This document shows positions 33,666 through 42,303 of a stretch of DNA of 49,483 bases, one piece after another. Positions within the stretch are counted from its first letter, which is position 1. Every line of letters starts with the position of its first letter. Source of the stretch: CANHVK01 sp044232905. GTDB taxonomy: Bacteria > Bacteroidota > Bacteroidia > Flavobacteriales_D > Crocinitomicaceae. The notes under the pieces are model-generated. The model was not told the origin of the DNA, made no database searches, and saw nothing but the letters and a program-made list of their open reading frames with translations. A program made the translations under genes and the position numbers. Location: positions 1 to 49,483 of the forward strand of contig JBIIKZ010000011.1 in NCBI GenBank assembly GCA_044232905.1, in the 5' to 3' direction.

Positions 33666-33693
33666 AAAGCCGCTTCAAAAATGAAGCGGCTTT
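33666..33693 (-). terminator. Terminator of the OmpA-family porin gene
   Basis: A 12-bp perfect stem AAAGCCGCTTCA / TGAAGCGGCTTT with a 4-base loop, followed on the minus strand by a run of seven T. It lies 27 bases after the porin stop and separates it from rsgA on the same strand. Confidence 0.9.
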
Positions 33694-33720
33694 ACTTAGA
33701 AATTTATATTTAGTAGACTA

Positions 33721-35040
33721 TTATTTTGACTTAACAATAAACTCAACACGACGATTAGCAGCTCTTCCTCTTTCAGTATCATTAGATAATTTTGGATTAG
33801 CAATACCAAATCCTTTTGTTGAAATTCTTGAATCAGAAACTCCTTTTGAAACAAGATAATCTTTTACAGATTTAGCTCTATCTTCAGAAAGTTTATTGTT
33901 TAACATATCCTCTCCAACATTGTCACAATGACCATGTAAAACAAAAACTAATGAAGTATTCTCATTTGCAATTTTAGCTAATGCATCAAGTTGTTTTTTG
34001 AATGCACCTTTTACAGTTACATTTTTAGTATCAAAATTGATATCTTTCGTAAGTGCAGCAACTTTATTTTTCAAATCTCCTGACAAATCAGCTCCTGTGA
34101 TTTCGTTATCTACCGCTTTAACTTCTTGAAAGAAAGCAATTGGACATCCTTTAAACTCAGTTGTTCCTTTAACAGTTGGACAGAAATCTTCTGAATCAAC
34201 GATACCATCTCCATCCATATCTACTATCGCTTGACCTTTAGCGTTAACTAAAGAACCTGCAGGAGTGTTTGGTTCAATATCTAAAAAGTTTGCAACACCA
34301 TCGTTGTCTGTATCTACTAATTTAGCTTCAGTTGCGCTTAATTTAGCACGTAAAGCTTCTAATTCTTTTTTAGACGCATTTTCTTTTGGAGACCAATCAG
34401 CATGTGTTTTAGATTTGTTCTTTCCAATACCATAATAAGAAACACCTACAGTAGCATAACCGAAATTATTAGCTAAACCTGCAGCTGAAGATCTTCCAGC
34501 TAAATCAAATGATCTTTGTTGTTTTAAATTCAAATTAAAACCTAAATCTAAATTGATAGATAAATTGTTATTCAATTTATATTGTGGTGTAATACCACCA
34601 ATAAAACTAATAACATTATCACGAACTTTGATATTATTTACCTTTCCATTCATTGTACTTAAACCAGCACCTGTATGAATAAGTAATCCAAATTTATCTG
34701 TAAATTCAGAAAAATTAAGTAAATTAGTTAAACTAGCATACGCTTGTAAAGTAGAGCTTATATTGTTTGTTTGAAAATCAATAGAATTTTTTGATGAACT
34801 GATGTTATCATATCCTAAAACCCATGCTGCACCAAAGATATTGTTAAACATATATCTAGCTCCTACTCTAACAGAAAGTGGATCAAAAAGGTTTTGACTA
34901 TAACCTTTTGTGAAATTAGGTGACAAAACGTTACATGCTCCAACACCTAAATCAATAGACAACTTATTATAAGAAGTGTCTTTTTGAGCAAATGCAGAAC
35001 CACATAATAAAAGTGCTGCAGATAAAATAATTTTTTTCAT
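33721..35040 (-). CDS. OmpA family outer-membrane porin (OprF-like)
   Basis: A 439-residue outer-membrane protein. The signal peptide is MKKIILSAALLLCGSAFA. An N-terminal beta-barrel of about 200 residues follows, then a coiled stretch (KELEALRAKLSATEAKL) and a calcium-binding thrombospondin-type-3-like spacer with DTDNDGVANFLD and DMDGDGIVDSEDFCP. The C-terminal OmpA domain binds peptidoglycan: HGHCDNVG with D373 and LSEDRAKSV with R388 are the conserved diaminopimelate contacts, ending FGIANP...RRVEFIVK. It is likely abundant and links outer membrane to cell wall. Own promoter and strong terminator. Divergent from the PglF-like gene. Confidence 0.93.
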   Translation of the reverse strand: MKKIILSAALLLCGSAFAQKDTSYNKLSIDLGVGACNVLSPNFTKGYSQNLFDPLSVRVGARYMFNNIFGAAWVLGYDNISSSKNSIDFQTNNISSTLQAYASLTNLLNFSEFTDKFGLLIHTGAGLSTMNGKVNNIKVRDNVISFIGGITPQYKLNNNLSINLDLGFNLNLKQQRSFDLAGRSSAAGLANNFGYATVGVSYYGIGKNKSKTHADWSPKENASKKELEALRAKLSATEAKLVDTDNDGVANFLDIEPNTPAGSLVNAKGQAIVDMDGDGIVDSEDFCPTVKGTTEFKGCPIAFFQEVKAVDNEITGADLSGDLKNKVAALTKDINFDTKNVTVKGAFKKQLDALAKIANENTSLVFVLHGHCDNVGEDMLNNKLSEDRAKSVKDYLVSKGVSDSRISTKGFGIANPKLSNDTERGRAANRRVEFIVKSK

Positions 35041-35071
35041 AAATTAATAGTTTAATTCAAAATTTCTTATG

Positions 35072-35079
35072 CAAAAGTA
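35072..35079 (-). promoter_or_regulatory. -7 promoter box of the OmpA porin gene
   Basis: The minus strand reads TACTTTTG, matching TAnnTTTG, 31 bases upstream of the ATG at 35040. Confidence 0.6.
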
Positions 35080-35191
35080 ATTAAATAATTGAACTTTAAA
35101 TTATTTTCGTTAAAAAATAGTGTTTTGTTATATAAATCAAATGATTATTCGATTCGAGTAGGAATTTAATCGTTTGTAATTTGATATAAAT

Positions 35192-35199
35192 TATATTTG
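35192..35199 (+). promoter_or_regulatory. -7 promoter box of the PglF-like gene
   Basis: TATATTTG matches TAnnTTTG and ends 15 bases before the ATG at 35215. It contains the TTG (35197) that would begin a longer frame, so that TTG is rejected as a start. Confidence 0.6.
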
Positions 35200-35214
35200 C
35201 ACAAAAAATGTTTG

Positions 35215-37092
35215 ATGCTATTCCCATTATCTAAAACACCAAATTGGATTATTTTTCTAATCGATATTATATTATCTGTAATAGCATTGATTTTAGCTTA
35301 TTTTATCCGATTTGAATTTCAATTAAAAATTATTGAAATTGAGTTTTGGCATACATCTTATTTTTATCTTGCTACTTTCATTCTAACTAAGTGCATTGTT
35401 TTCTTTGCGTTTAAAATTTACCAAGGTCACATTCGACACACGTCTATTCTTGATGTTAAAAGACTTCTACTAACAATTGGAGCATCAACCAGTATTCTAT
35501 TTCTGATGAATCTAATTAGAATAAGCTTTATAGATGATAGGTATTATTTGCCAACTTCTATCATCATAATGGAATTTTTTATTAGTTATTCTTTAATTAT
35601 CGGATTTCGATTTGCAGTCAAAATCTTTTACATTGAATCTATACACAAAATAAATGCAGAGAATAAAGAACGAGTTTTAATTTATGGTGCTGGAGTATCT
35701 GGCTTGATTACGAAACGAACTATTGAAAAAGATTCTCAATCACCTTTTGAAGTTATAGGATTCATTGACGATAATATTAAATTAAAAAACACACGACTAC
35801 AGGGAACTAAAATTTTCAATAGCAAGGATATTGAAAAATTAATTCTCACAAAAAAAATCAATAAATTAATCGTTGCGATACAAAAGCCAAATTATGAAAG
35901 CCAAAAAATTATTTTAGACATATGTCTTAAAAATTCTGTTTCCGTTTTGCAAGTACCTAGTTCAAAAAGCTGGATAAATGGTGATTTTACTACTTCGCAA
36001 ATTAAAAACATTAAGATAGAAGATTTATTAGGTAGAAATCCTATTTACTTGCAACCAGAGAAAATACAACAAGAATTAAACAATCAAATCATTTTAGTAT
36101 CAGGTGCTGCCGGATCCATTGGAAGTGGCATTGTAAAACAGTTAGTCCATTACAACCCCAAGCAAGTTATCTTACTTGACCAAGCAGAATCTGCTTTATA
36201 TGATTTAGAACAAGAACTGCTTTTTAACTATCCAGATTTCAACTTCTCGATTGTTGTTGGCGATATAAGTAATTTCAAACGCATGGAAAGGCTTTTCGAC
36301 TTCTTTAAACCAAACTATGTTTTTCATGCTGCAGCCTACAAACATGTTCCGTTAATGGAAGACAATCCCTCAGAAGCAATCTATACGAATATTCTAGGCA
36401 CCAAAAATTTGGTCGACCTATCCATCAGCTATTCTGTTAATAAATTTGTAATGATTTCTACAGATAAAGCAGTTAACCCAACCAATGTAATGGGTGCTTC
36501 TAAACGCATTGCAGAAATTTATGCACAATCAAACAAAGGGGCAAAAACAAAATTCATTACTACTCGATTTGGAAATGTTTTGGGTTCAAACGGTTCTGTA
36601 ATTCCGCTTTTCAAGAAACAAATTGAACAAGGTGGACCTATTACAATTACGGATAAACGCGTTACCCGATTTTTCATGACTATTCCTGAAGCATGTCAAT
36701 TAGTATTAGAAGCATGTTCTATGGGTAATGGTGGGGAAATTTTTGTGTTTGACATGGGAGAATCCGTTAAAATCATTGATTTAGCAAAAAAAATGATCAA
36801 ACTTTCTGGATTAATCGAAGGTAAAGACATTGAAATAAAAGTCACAGGATTAAGACCAGGAGAAAAATTATATGAAGAATTATTAGCAAAAGATGAAAAC
36901 ACTATCCCTACACATCATCCTAAAATTTTAATTGCTAATGTAAGAGAATCAAATGACGCTGTAAAACAGAAAATAGAAGAACTCATCAGTTTATATGACA
37001 TGCAAAACAATCAGAATATTGTTAAATTGATGAAAGAAATAGTACCTGAATACATAAGTAATAACTCAGAATTTACTACACTCGATAAATAA
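35215..37092 (+). CDS. Membrane-bound UDP-sugar 4,6-dehydratase (PglF/WbpM/CapD family)
   Basis: A 625-residue protein. The N-terminal part has four transmembrane helices (about residues 10-120), then a CoA-binding/Rossmann-like domain (LIYGAGVSG), then an extended short-chain dehydrogenase domain with the NAD loop GAAGSIGSG near 296-304. The active-site segment STDKAVNPTNVMGASK (415-430) has Met in place of the usual Tyr (M426xxxK430), as is typical of PglF/FlaA1-type 4,6-dehydratases. FGNVLGSNGSVIPLF and RPGEKLYEELL follow. Such enzymes make UDP-4-keto-6-deoxy sugars for capsule, O-antigen or protein glycosylation. The next gene overlaps its stop by one base. No glycosyltransferase is adjacent. 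Confidence 0.93.
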   Translation: MLFPLSKTPNWIIFLIDIILSVIALILAYFIRFEFQLKIIEIEFWHTSYFYLATFILTKCIVFFAFKIYQGHIRHTSILDVKRLLLTIGASTSILFLMNLIRISFIDDRYYLPTSIIIMEFFISYSLIIGFRFAVKIFYIESIHKINAENKERVLIYGAGVSGLITKRTIEKDSQSPFEVIGFIDDNIKLKNTRLQGTKIFNSKDIEKLILTKKINKLIVAIQKPNYESQKIILDICLKNSVSVLQVPSSKSWINGDFTTSQIKNIKIEDLLGRNPIYLQPEKIQQELNNQIILVSGAAGSIGSGIVKQLVHYNPKQVILLDQAESALYDLEQELLFNYPDFNFSIVVGDISNFKRMERLFDFFKPNYVFHAAAYKHVPLMEDNPSEAIYTNILGTKNLVDLSISYSVNKFVMISTDKAVNPTNVMGASKRIAEIYAQSNKGAKTKFITTRFGNVLGSNGSVIPLFKKQIEQGGPITITDKRVTRFFMTIPEACQLVLEACSMGNGGEIFVFDMGESVKIIDLAKKMIKLSGLIEGKDIEIKVTGLRPGEKLYEELLAKDENTIPTHHPKILIANVRESNDAVKQKIEELISLYDMQNNQNIVKLMKEIVPEYISNNSEFTTLDK

Positions 37093-38120
37093 TGAAATTA
37101 ATCATCCTATCATTCCTTTTAGGAATTTCTAGACTCATACTAGGACAAAGTGATATAGAAGGAAAAAAATGCTACCAGGGAAATTTAAAAAATGGACAAA
37201 AATATATTGAATGGCAATGTGGAAAAACCGCAGGAGTAGTAGACTGTAATGCTAAAATTGAGTTTGACGACCGAAGTAAAACATTCGTCTCTGCCTCAGG
37301 TGGAAAACCATATACTGGCAAATGTGAAACATGCTATGAAAATGGAATTAGAGAACGTTTCATTAATTTTTTGAATGGAAAAGAAAATGGAACTGACACA
37401 ACTAAGTACATGTCTGGATGTCCAATGGTTGTAAGAACACATATTGAAGGATTTGAAAATGGAAAATGGACATACTATTACGATAGCACAAACATAACTG
37501 CCTGGGAAATGAACTATTTGATTGGTCAAAAGCATGGGAAATTTGTGTATTTCAATCCAATTGGAGACACTACATTACTTGAAAATTATGCCTTAGATCA
37601 ACTACATGGAGAGAAACGTATATTTTATTCCAATGGGAAAATTAAACGATCTATCCATTATACAAAAGGAAATATCGATGGAAATTTTATAAGTTATAAC
37701 AAAGAAGGAAAAATCACAGAAAAATTGACGTATAAAAACGGAAAAAAGGATGGGATGTTAACATACTATTATGATGACGGAACATTATTGAAAACTGAAT
37801 ATTGGTTAAACGATATTAAAAATGGACCATTTACTTCCTATTATTATCAAGGATTTGTTCAAACCTTAGAAAATTATAAAAAAGGGATTAAAGACGGATG
37901 GTTTGAAGCCTATTTTCCTAATAGAAAATTAAGAGTTCGTTCACTTTACAAAAAAGGTACTTTGATAGAAGAGCATGAATTTAATGAAAAAGGTAAAGAA
38001 ATAAGAACATTCCCAGAAGTACAAAAAGAAGAAACGAAATCTGAAGATGATGAGATTCAATTAGAAGAAGAAAAACCAAAAAAGAAAAAAAAGAAAATTA
38101 AAGAAGAAGAGGCTAAATAA
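37092..38120 (+). CDS. Secreted MORN-variant (YwqK-like) repeat protein
   Basis: A 342-residue exported protein. The signal peptide is MKLIILSFLLGISRLILG. A cysteine-containing N-terminal segment (CYQGN, CGKTAG, CETCYENG) is followed by about seven MORN-variant repeats of roughly 20-25 residues (for example NGKKDGMLTYYYDDGTL), and a highly charged Glu/Lys tail from about 310 on. Automated annotation often calls such proteins YwqK-family antitoxins; nothing here supports a toxin-antitoxin role. It is coupled to the PglF-like gene by a TAATG overlap. The C-terminal lysine run lacks a fold and may be disordered. Confidence 0.8.
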   Translation: MKLIILSFLLGISRLILGQSDIEGKKCYQGNLKNGQKYIEWQCGKTAGVVDCNAKIEFDDRSKTFVSASGGKPYTGKCETCYENGIRERFINFLNGKENGTDTTKYMSGCPMVVRTHIEGFENGKWTYYYDSTNITAWEMNYLIGQKHGKFVYFNPIGDTTLLENYALDQLHGEKRIFYSNGKIKRSIHYTKGNIDGNFISYNKEGKITEKLTYKNGKKDGMLTYYYDDGTLLKTEYWLNDIKNGPFTSYYYQGFVQTLENYKKGIKDGWFEAYFPNRKLRVRSLYKKGTLIEEHEFNEKGKEIRTFPEVQKEETKSEDDEIQLEEEKPKKKKKKIKEEEAK

Positions 38121-38741
38121 TTATTCTCTTCCTAATTTCCCAGTCTTCCAAGAATTTATAAAAGAATTCCAAGAAGCTGGATTAAATAAATTATTAACTG
38201 GACTTTGACCCATCGTATATATTTTAGTGTATTGCTGGTTTTGTTGCCAGGAGTATGTCAATCCAGGATCCGTAGAAACACTCGCAGCTATAAACGCCAA
38301 ATTAGCGCCTGACAATTGTTTTTGTGCACGCCTAAGTGCATCGTCATATGGATGCATTTCTAAAAAAGCCTTTGCAAACGCCTCACGTGATGGCCAAGGA
38401 TAAATAATTGCTACTGGTAATTCTTTATAATCCCCTTGCAATACATGAATAATAGAGTATCTATCCTCTTTTAATGTATCCGGGACTATGTAAGAAGAAG
38501 TTTTAAATCCATAATTTTTGAATAAAAGTGTATCTCCTGGCATAACTACAATCGAGAAATACCCATAATAATCAGAGACCGTTCCTCTTTTGCTACTTTT
38601 ATGAAAAACAGTGGTAAAAGGAAGATTTTCTAAACTATCCGATGATACAATTACTCCAGATAACTGAATAAGTGAATTTTCATTTTGTTGTCCAAAAACA
38701 AAATTTGACACTAGAAATAAAACTAAAAAATACGACTTCAT
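38121..38741 (-). CDS. Secreted protein with CarboxypepD_reg-like domain
   Basis: A 206-residue exported protein. Residues 1-17 form a signal peptide (MKSYFLVLFLVSNFVFG, then QQ). Residues about 27-105 look like a carboxypeptidase regulatory-like beta-sandwich (LSGVIVSSDSLENLPFTTV ... RGTVSDYYGYFSIVVMPGDTLLFKNYGF), the same fold that caps many TonB-dependent receptors, but no receptor domain follows. The C-terminal 100 residues are a helical region with Trp/Pro-rich stretches that I cannot name. The stop codon abuts that of the MORN gene with no base between. No exact promoter box was found; TAATATTG at 38765-38772 on the minus strand is one mismatch away. Confidence 0.75.
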   Translation of the reverse strand: MKSYFLVLFLVSNFVFGQQNENSLIQLSGVIVSSDSLENLPFTTVFHKSSKRGTVSDYYGYFSIVVMPGDTLLFKNYGFKTSSYIVPDTLKEDRYSIIHVLQGDYKELPVAIIYPWPSREAFAKAFLEMHPYDDALRRAQKQLSGANLAFIAASVSTDPGLTYSWQQNQQYTKIYTMGQSPVNNLFNPASWNSFINSWKTGKLGRE

Positions 38742-38825
38742 CGGTTAATAATTTGATAACACTACAATATTACATTGTTTTTTGTTTATTAATTGTTAAA
38801 ATCAAAAAATGATGAGAATTATTAA

Positions 38826-38833
38826 TAAATTTG
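38826..38833 (+). promoter_or_regulatory. -7 promoter box of the guaB-foldase-moxR run
   Basis: TAAATTTG matches TAnnTTTG, ending 28 bases before the guaB ATG at 38862. No promoter box was seen at the later gene junctions of this run. Confidence 0.6.
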
Positions 38834-38861
38834 CAAGAATTTTATATTTAATATAGGTTCT

Positions 38862-40334
38862 ATGTCTTTATCAAACCTCAACAAAGTTCGTGAAGGATTA
38901 ACTTTCGATGATGTTTTGCTAGTCCCAGCATTTTCTCAAGTTTTACCAAAAGATGTTTCTCTTAAAACAAAGTTTACAAGAAACATTGATTTAAATACAC
39001 CAATCATATCTGCTGCTATGGATACTGTAACGGAATCCCTTTTGGCTATTGCAATTGCTCAACAAGGAGGAATCGGAGTAATACATAAAAACATGACTAT
39101 TGCTGAACAGGCCTTAGAAGTACGTAAAGTTAAACGTTCTGAAAGTGGTATGATATTAGACCCTGTCACACTTTCTGAAAATGCTTCTGTAGGTGACGCC
39201 TTAAAATTAATGAAAGAGAACAAAATTGGCGGAATACCTGTTGTTGATGACTTAAAAAATTTAAAAGGCATTGTTACAAATAGAGATTTACGTTTTGAAA
39301 AAATTAATGATAGACCTATTAAAGAAGTAATGACTTGTACGAATATTGTAACTGCAAATGAATCAACTGATTTAACAACAGCAGAAGGGATATTACAAGC
39401 AAATAAAATTGAAAAACTACCAGTTGTTGATGCTAACAATAAATTAGTTGGCTTAATAACCTACAGAGATATAATTAAGGTAAAACAGTATCCAAATTCA
39501 TGTAAAGATTCTTTTGGAAGATTACGAGTTGCAGCTGCCGTAGGTGTAACGCATGACACATTGGATCGTGTACATGCATTAGTTGAAGCAGGTGTTGATG
39601 CAATAGTAATAGATACTGCGCATGGACATACAGAAGGAGTAGTTGGTAAGCTAAAAGAAGTAAAAGCACACTATATTGATTTACAAGTTGTAGTTGGAAA
39701 TATTGCAACTCCAGAAGCTGCTAAATATTTAGTAGAAGCAGGAGCAGATGCAGTAAAAGTTGGAATTGGTCCAGGATCCATATGTACAACACGTATAATA
39801 GCTGGTGTTGGAGTTCCTCAATTAACTGCAGTAAATGAAGTCGCACTAGCATTAGAGGGTACTGGCGTGCCAGTAATTGCAGATGGAGGTATACGTTACA
39901 CAGGGGATATTGTTAAAGCCATTGCCGCTGGGGCTGATACTGTAATGGTAGGTTCTATGTTTGCAGGAGTAGAAGAATCTCCTGGTGATACTATTATCTA
40001 TGAAGGAAGAAAATTCAAATCATACAGAGGTATGGGGTCGCTTGAAGCAATGCAAAAAGGTTCAAAAGATCGCTATTTTCAAGATGCAGAAGATGATGTT
40101 AAAAAATTAGTTCCAGAAGGAATTTCAGGAAGAGTTCCATATAAAGGTAATTTAGTAGAAGTGATTTATCAAATTGCAGGCGGACTTCGATCTGGAATGG
40201 GATACTGTGGCGCTCCTTCAATAGAGAGTTTAAAAGGTGCTGAATTTGTTAGAATTACAAATGCAGGTATGAAAGAATCACATCCGCACGACATCACAAT
40301 AACTAGAGAAGCTCCTAATTATAGTATACGATAA
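38862..40334 (+). CDS. guaB: IMP dehydrogenase (GuaB)
   Basis: A 490-residue TIM-barrel enzyme that oxidises IMP to XMP, the committed step of GMP synthesis. LTFDDVLLVPA opens the chain, two CBS domains are inserted at about 95-210 (GGIPVVD, EKLPVVDANNKLVG), and the catalytic loop GIGPGSICTTR holds the nucleophilic cysteine C308. The flap carries YRGMGSLEAM and the C-terminal glycine-rich GGLRSGMGYCGA. All essential residues are intact. It is first in a plus-strand run with two foldases and moxR; purL, another purine gene, lies further on. Confidence 0.97.
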   Translation: MSLSNLNKVREGLTFDDVLLVPAFSQVLPKDVSLKTKFTRNIDLNTPIISAAMDTVTESLLAIAIAQQGGIGVIHKNMTIAEQALEVRKVKRSESGMILDPVTLSENASVGDALKLMKENKIGGIPVVDDLKNLKGIVTNRDLRFEKINDRPIKEVMTCTNIVTANESTDLTTAEGILQANKIEKLPVVDANNKLVGLITYRDIIKVKQYPNSCKDSFGRLRVAAAVGVTHDTLDRVHALVEAGVDAIVIDTAHGHTEGVVGKLKEVKAHYIDLQVVVGNIATPEAAKYLVEAGADAVKVGIGPGSICTTRIIAGVGVPQLTAVNEVALALEGTGVPVIADGGIRYTGDIVKAIAAGADTVMVGSMFAGVEESPGDTIIYEGRKFKSYRGMGSLEAMQKGSKDRYFQDAEDDVKKLVPEGISGRVPYKGNLVEVIYQIAGGLRSGMGYCGAPSIESLKGAEFVRITNAGMKESHPHDITITREAPNYSIR

Positions 40335-40335
40335 A

Positions 40336-42285
40336 ATGAAAAAGAAAATTTTAGTGTTCATTACTTGTGTTGCATCCTTTATGTTGCAAGCACAAAATCA
40401 AGATTATGTAATTGAGGTTAACAATAAAAAAATCTCTAAACATGAATTTCTTCAGATCTATTTGAAAAATAATCAGAAACCAAAATTTGACAAACAATCA
40501 ATTGATGAATATTTAGAATTATACAAAAAATTCAAATTAAAAGTATTAGAAGCGGAGTTCCAAGGATATGATACGCTTCCAAAATTGAAAAAAGAGTTGT
40601 TAGGATATAGAAAAAGTTTGTCAACCCCCTATTTAATTGATAAACAAGAAAATATAAAAGTAGTAGAAGAAGCATACAAACGACTTCAAAAAGAAGTTAA
40701 AGCTTCGCATATCCTCATACGTTTAGACCAAAACGCGAGTCCTGAAGACACAATGAAAGCGTATGCAAAAATTGCTGCTATTAGAAAGCGTATAGAAAAT
40801 GGAGAGGATTTTTCAAAAATAGCAAAGGAAGTTTCGGAAGATCCATCGGCTGTAACTAATGGTGGTGATTTAGGTTATTTTACCGCTTTTCAAATGGTTT
40901 TTCCATTCGAAGAAGCGGCATATAATACCAATGTTGGTCAACTTTCTTCCATTGTTAGAACACGCTTTGGATACCATATATTAAAAATAACTGATCAACG
41001 TTCGGCACGAGGTATTCTGAAAACTGCACATATCATGATTACAGTAAAACGTGACGGAAACAGTGCTGATATTGAGGCAGCTAAAAAGAAAATTGATGAG
41101 ATTTACACCAAATTAGTTGCCGGAGAAAAATTTGAAGATTTAGCTTCAAATTTCTCAGACGATCCTGGATCAAGTGAAAAAGGTGGTAAATTACCTGAAT
41201 TTGGTAGTGGAACTACTACACGAATGGTTCCTGAATTTGAAGAGGCTGCATTTCTGCTAAATAAAGATGGGGACTTTTCGAAACCAATCCAAACCGATTT
41301 CGGGTATCATATTATTAAAAGACTAGAATTAATTCCTTTAGCATCTTTTGAAACAATGAAAAAGGAACTTCAATCGAAAGTGAATAGAGATGATCGTTCT
41401 AAAAAGACCCAAACAGCATTAATCAATAAATTAAAACTAGAATACAATTATTTGGACTATAGTAAAAAAGGATTAAAATGGTTTGAAAAGCATATAGATA
41501 GCAATTATTTCAAAGGTAAATGGACAGCTTCAAAATTGAAAAAAGATAATGTACTTTTTACATTAAAAGGACAGAATTTCACACAAAAACAATTTGCTAA
41601 TTATATTATATCTAATTATAGAGTTCCAAAAACAGATGCAAAAGATTTGATTAACAAACAATACAATGCTTGGGTTTCCTATGAAATACTTAAATATGAA
41701 GATTCACAACTTGAAACTAAATATCCAGAATTTAAAGCATTAATGCAAGAATATCACGATGGTGTATTATTGTATGAAATCATGACCGATAAGGTTTGGA
41801 ATAAAGCAAACAAAGATACGATTGGGCTTAAGAATTTTTATGAAAATAATAAAGCTAACTATCAATGGAAAGATCGCATTGATGCAATGGTTTATGAGTG
41901 TTTAGATAAAAACATCGCAAATCAAGTTATGAAAATGTTGAAAAATGATACTATTACTTCAAAACACATCATAGAAAAATTAAACGAAAAATCAGAACTA
42001 AATTTAAAAGTGAAAACCAATAAGTATGAAATAAACGAAATTTCATATTTAAAAGGAAGAACATTTAAAAAAGGTACAAATCCATTGTATGAATTTGGAG
42101 GTAAATATTATGTTATTAAAGTCAATGAATTAATCCCTGCAGGTACAAAATTATTAATTGACGCTAAAGGATTAATAACATCTGATTATCAGAATTATTT
42201 GGAGCAAGAGTGGTTAAAAGAATTAACTATCAAATATCCATTTAAAATCAACGAGAAAGTGATTTATTCTCTCGATTCCAACTAA
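40336..42285 (+). CDS. Periplasmic parvulin-type peptidyl-prolyl isomerase with two PPIC domains
   Basis: A 649-residue exported foldase. The signal peptide is MKKKILVFITCVASFMLQA. A helical N-terminal chaperone segment (residues about 25-110) is followed by two rotamase domains: the first about 115-222 (KASHILIRL ... GGDLGYF ... FGYHILKI) and the second about 228-335 (TAHIMITVKR ... SEKGGKLPEFGSG ... FGYHIIKRL). Both keep the paired histidines. The last 300 residues are helical, without a known domain, and resemble the SurA/PpiD substrate-binding parts. It should assist outer-membrane protein folding. It starts one base after the guaB stop and precedes a SurA-like gene by 18 bases. Confidence 0.92.
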   Translation: MKKKILVFITCVASFMLQAQNQDYVIEVNNKKISKHEFLQIYLKNNQKPKFDKQSIDEYLELYKKFKLKVLEAEFQGYDTLPKLKKELLGYRKSLSTPYLIDKQENIKVVEEAYKRLQKEVKASHILIRLDQNASPEDTMKAYAKIAAIRKRIENGEDFSKIAKEVSEDPSAVTNGGDLGYFTAFQMVFPFEEAAYNTNVGQLSSIVRTRFGYHILKITDQRSARGILKTAHIMITVKRDGNSADIEAAKKKIDEIYTKLVAGEKFEDLASNFSDDPGSSEKGGKLPEFGSGTTTRMVPEFEEAAFLLNKDGDFSKPIQTDFGYHIIKRLELIPLASFETMKKELQSKVNRDDRSKKTQTALINKLKLEYNYLDYSKKGLKWFEKHIDSNYFKGKWTASKLKKDNVLFTLKGQNFTQKQFANYIISNYRVPKTDAKDLINKQYNAWVSYEILKYEDSQLETKYPEFKALMQEYHDGVLLYEIMTDKVWNKANKDTIGLKNFYENNKANYQWKDRIDAMVYECLDKNIANQVMKMLKNDTITSKHIIEKLNEKSELNLKVKTNKYEINEISYLKGRTFKKGTNPLYEFGGKYYVIKVNELIPAGTKLLIDAKGLITSDYQNYLEQEWLKELTIKYPFKINEKVIYSLDSN

Positions 42286-42303
42286 AATAGACTTACTTTA
42301 CGT

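Noticed and set aside
37092..38120. Toxin-antitoxin reading of the YwqK-like protein
   Set aside because: The name antitoxin is an annotation habit for MORN-variant proteins. This one has a signal peptide, and no toxin-like gene is next to it.
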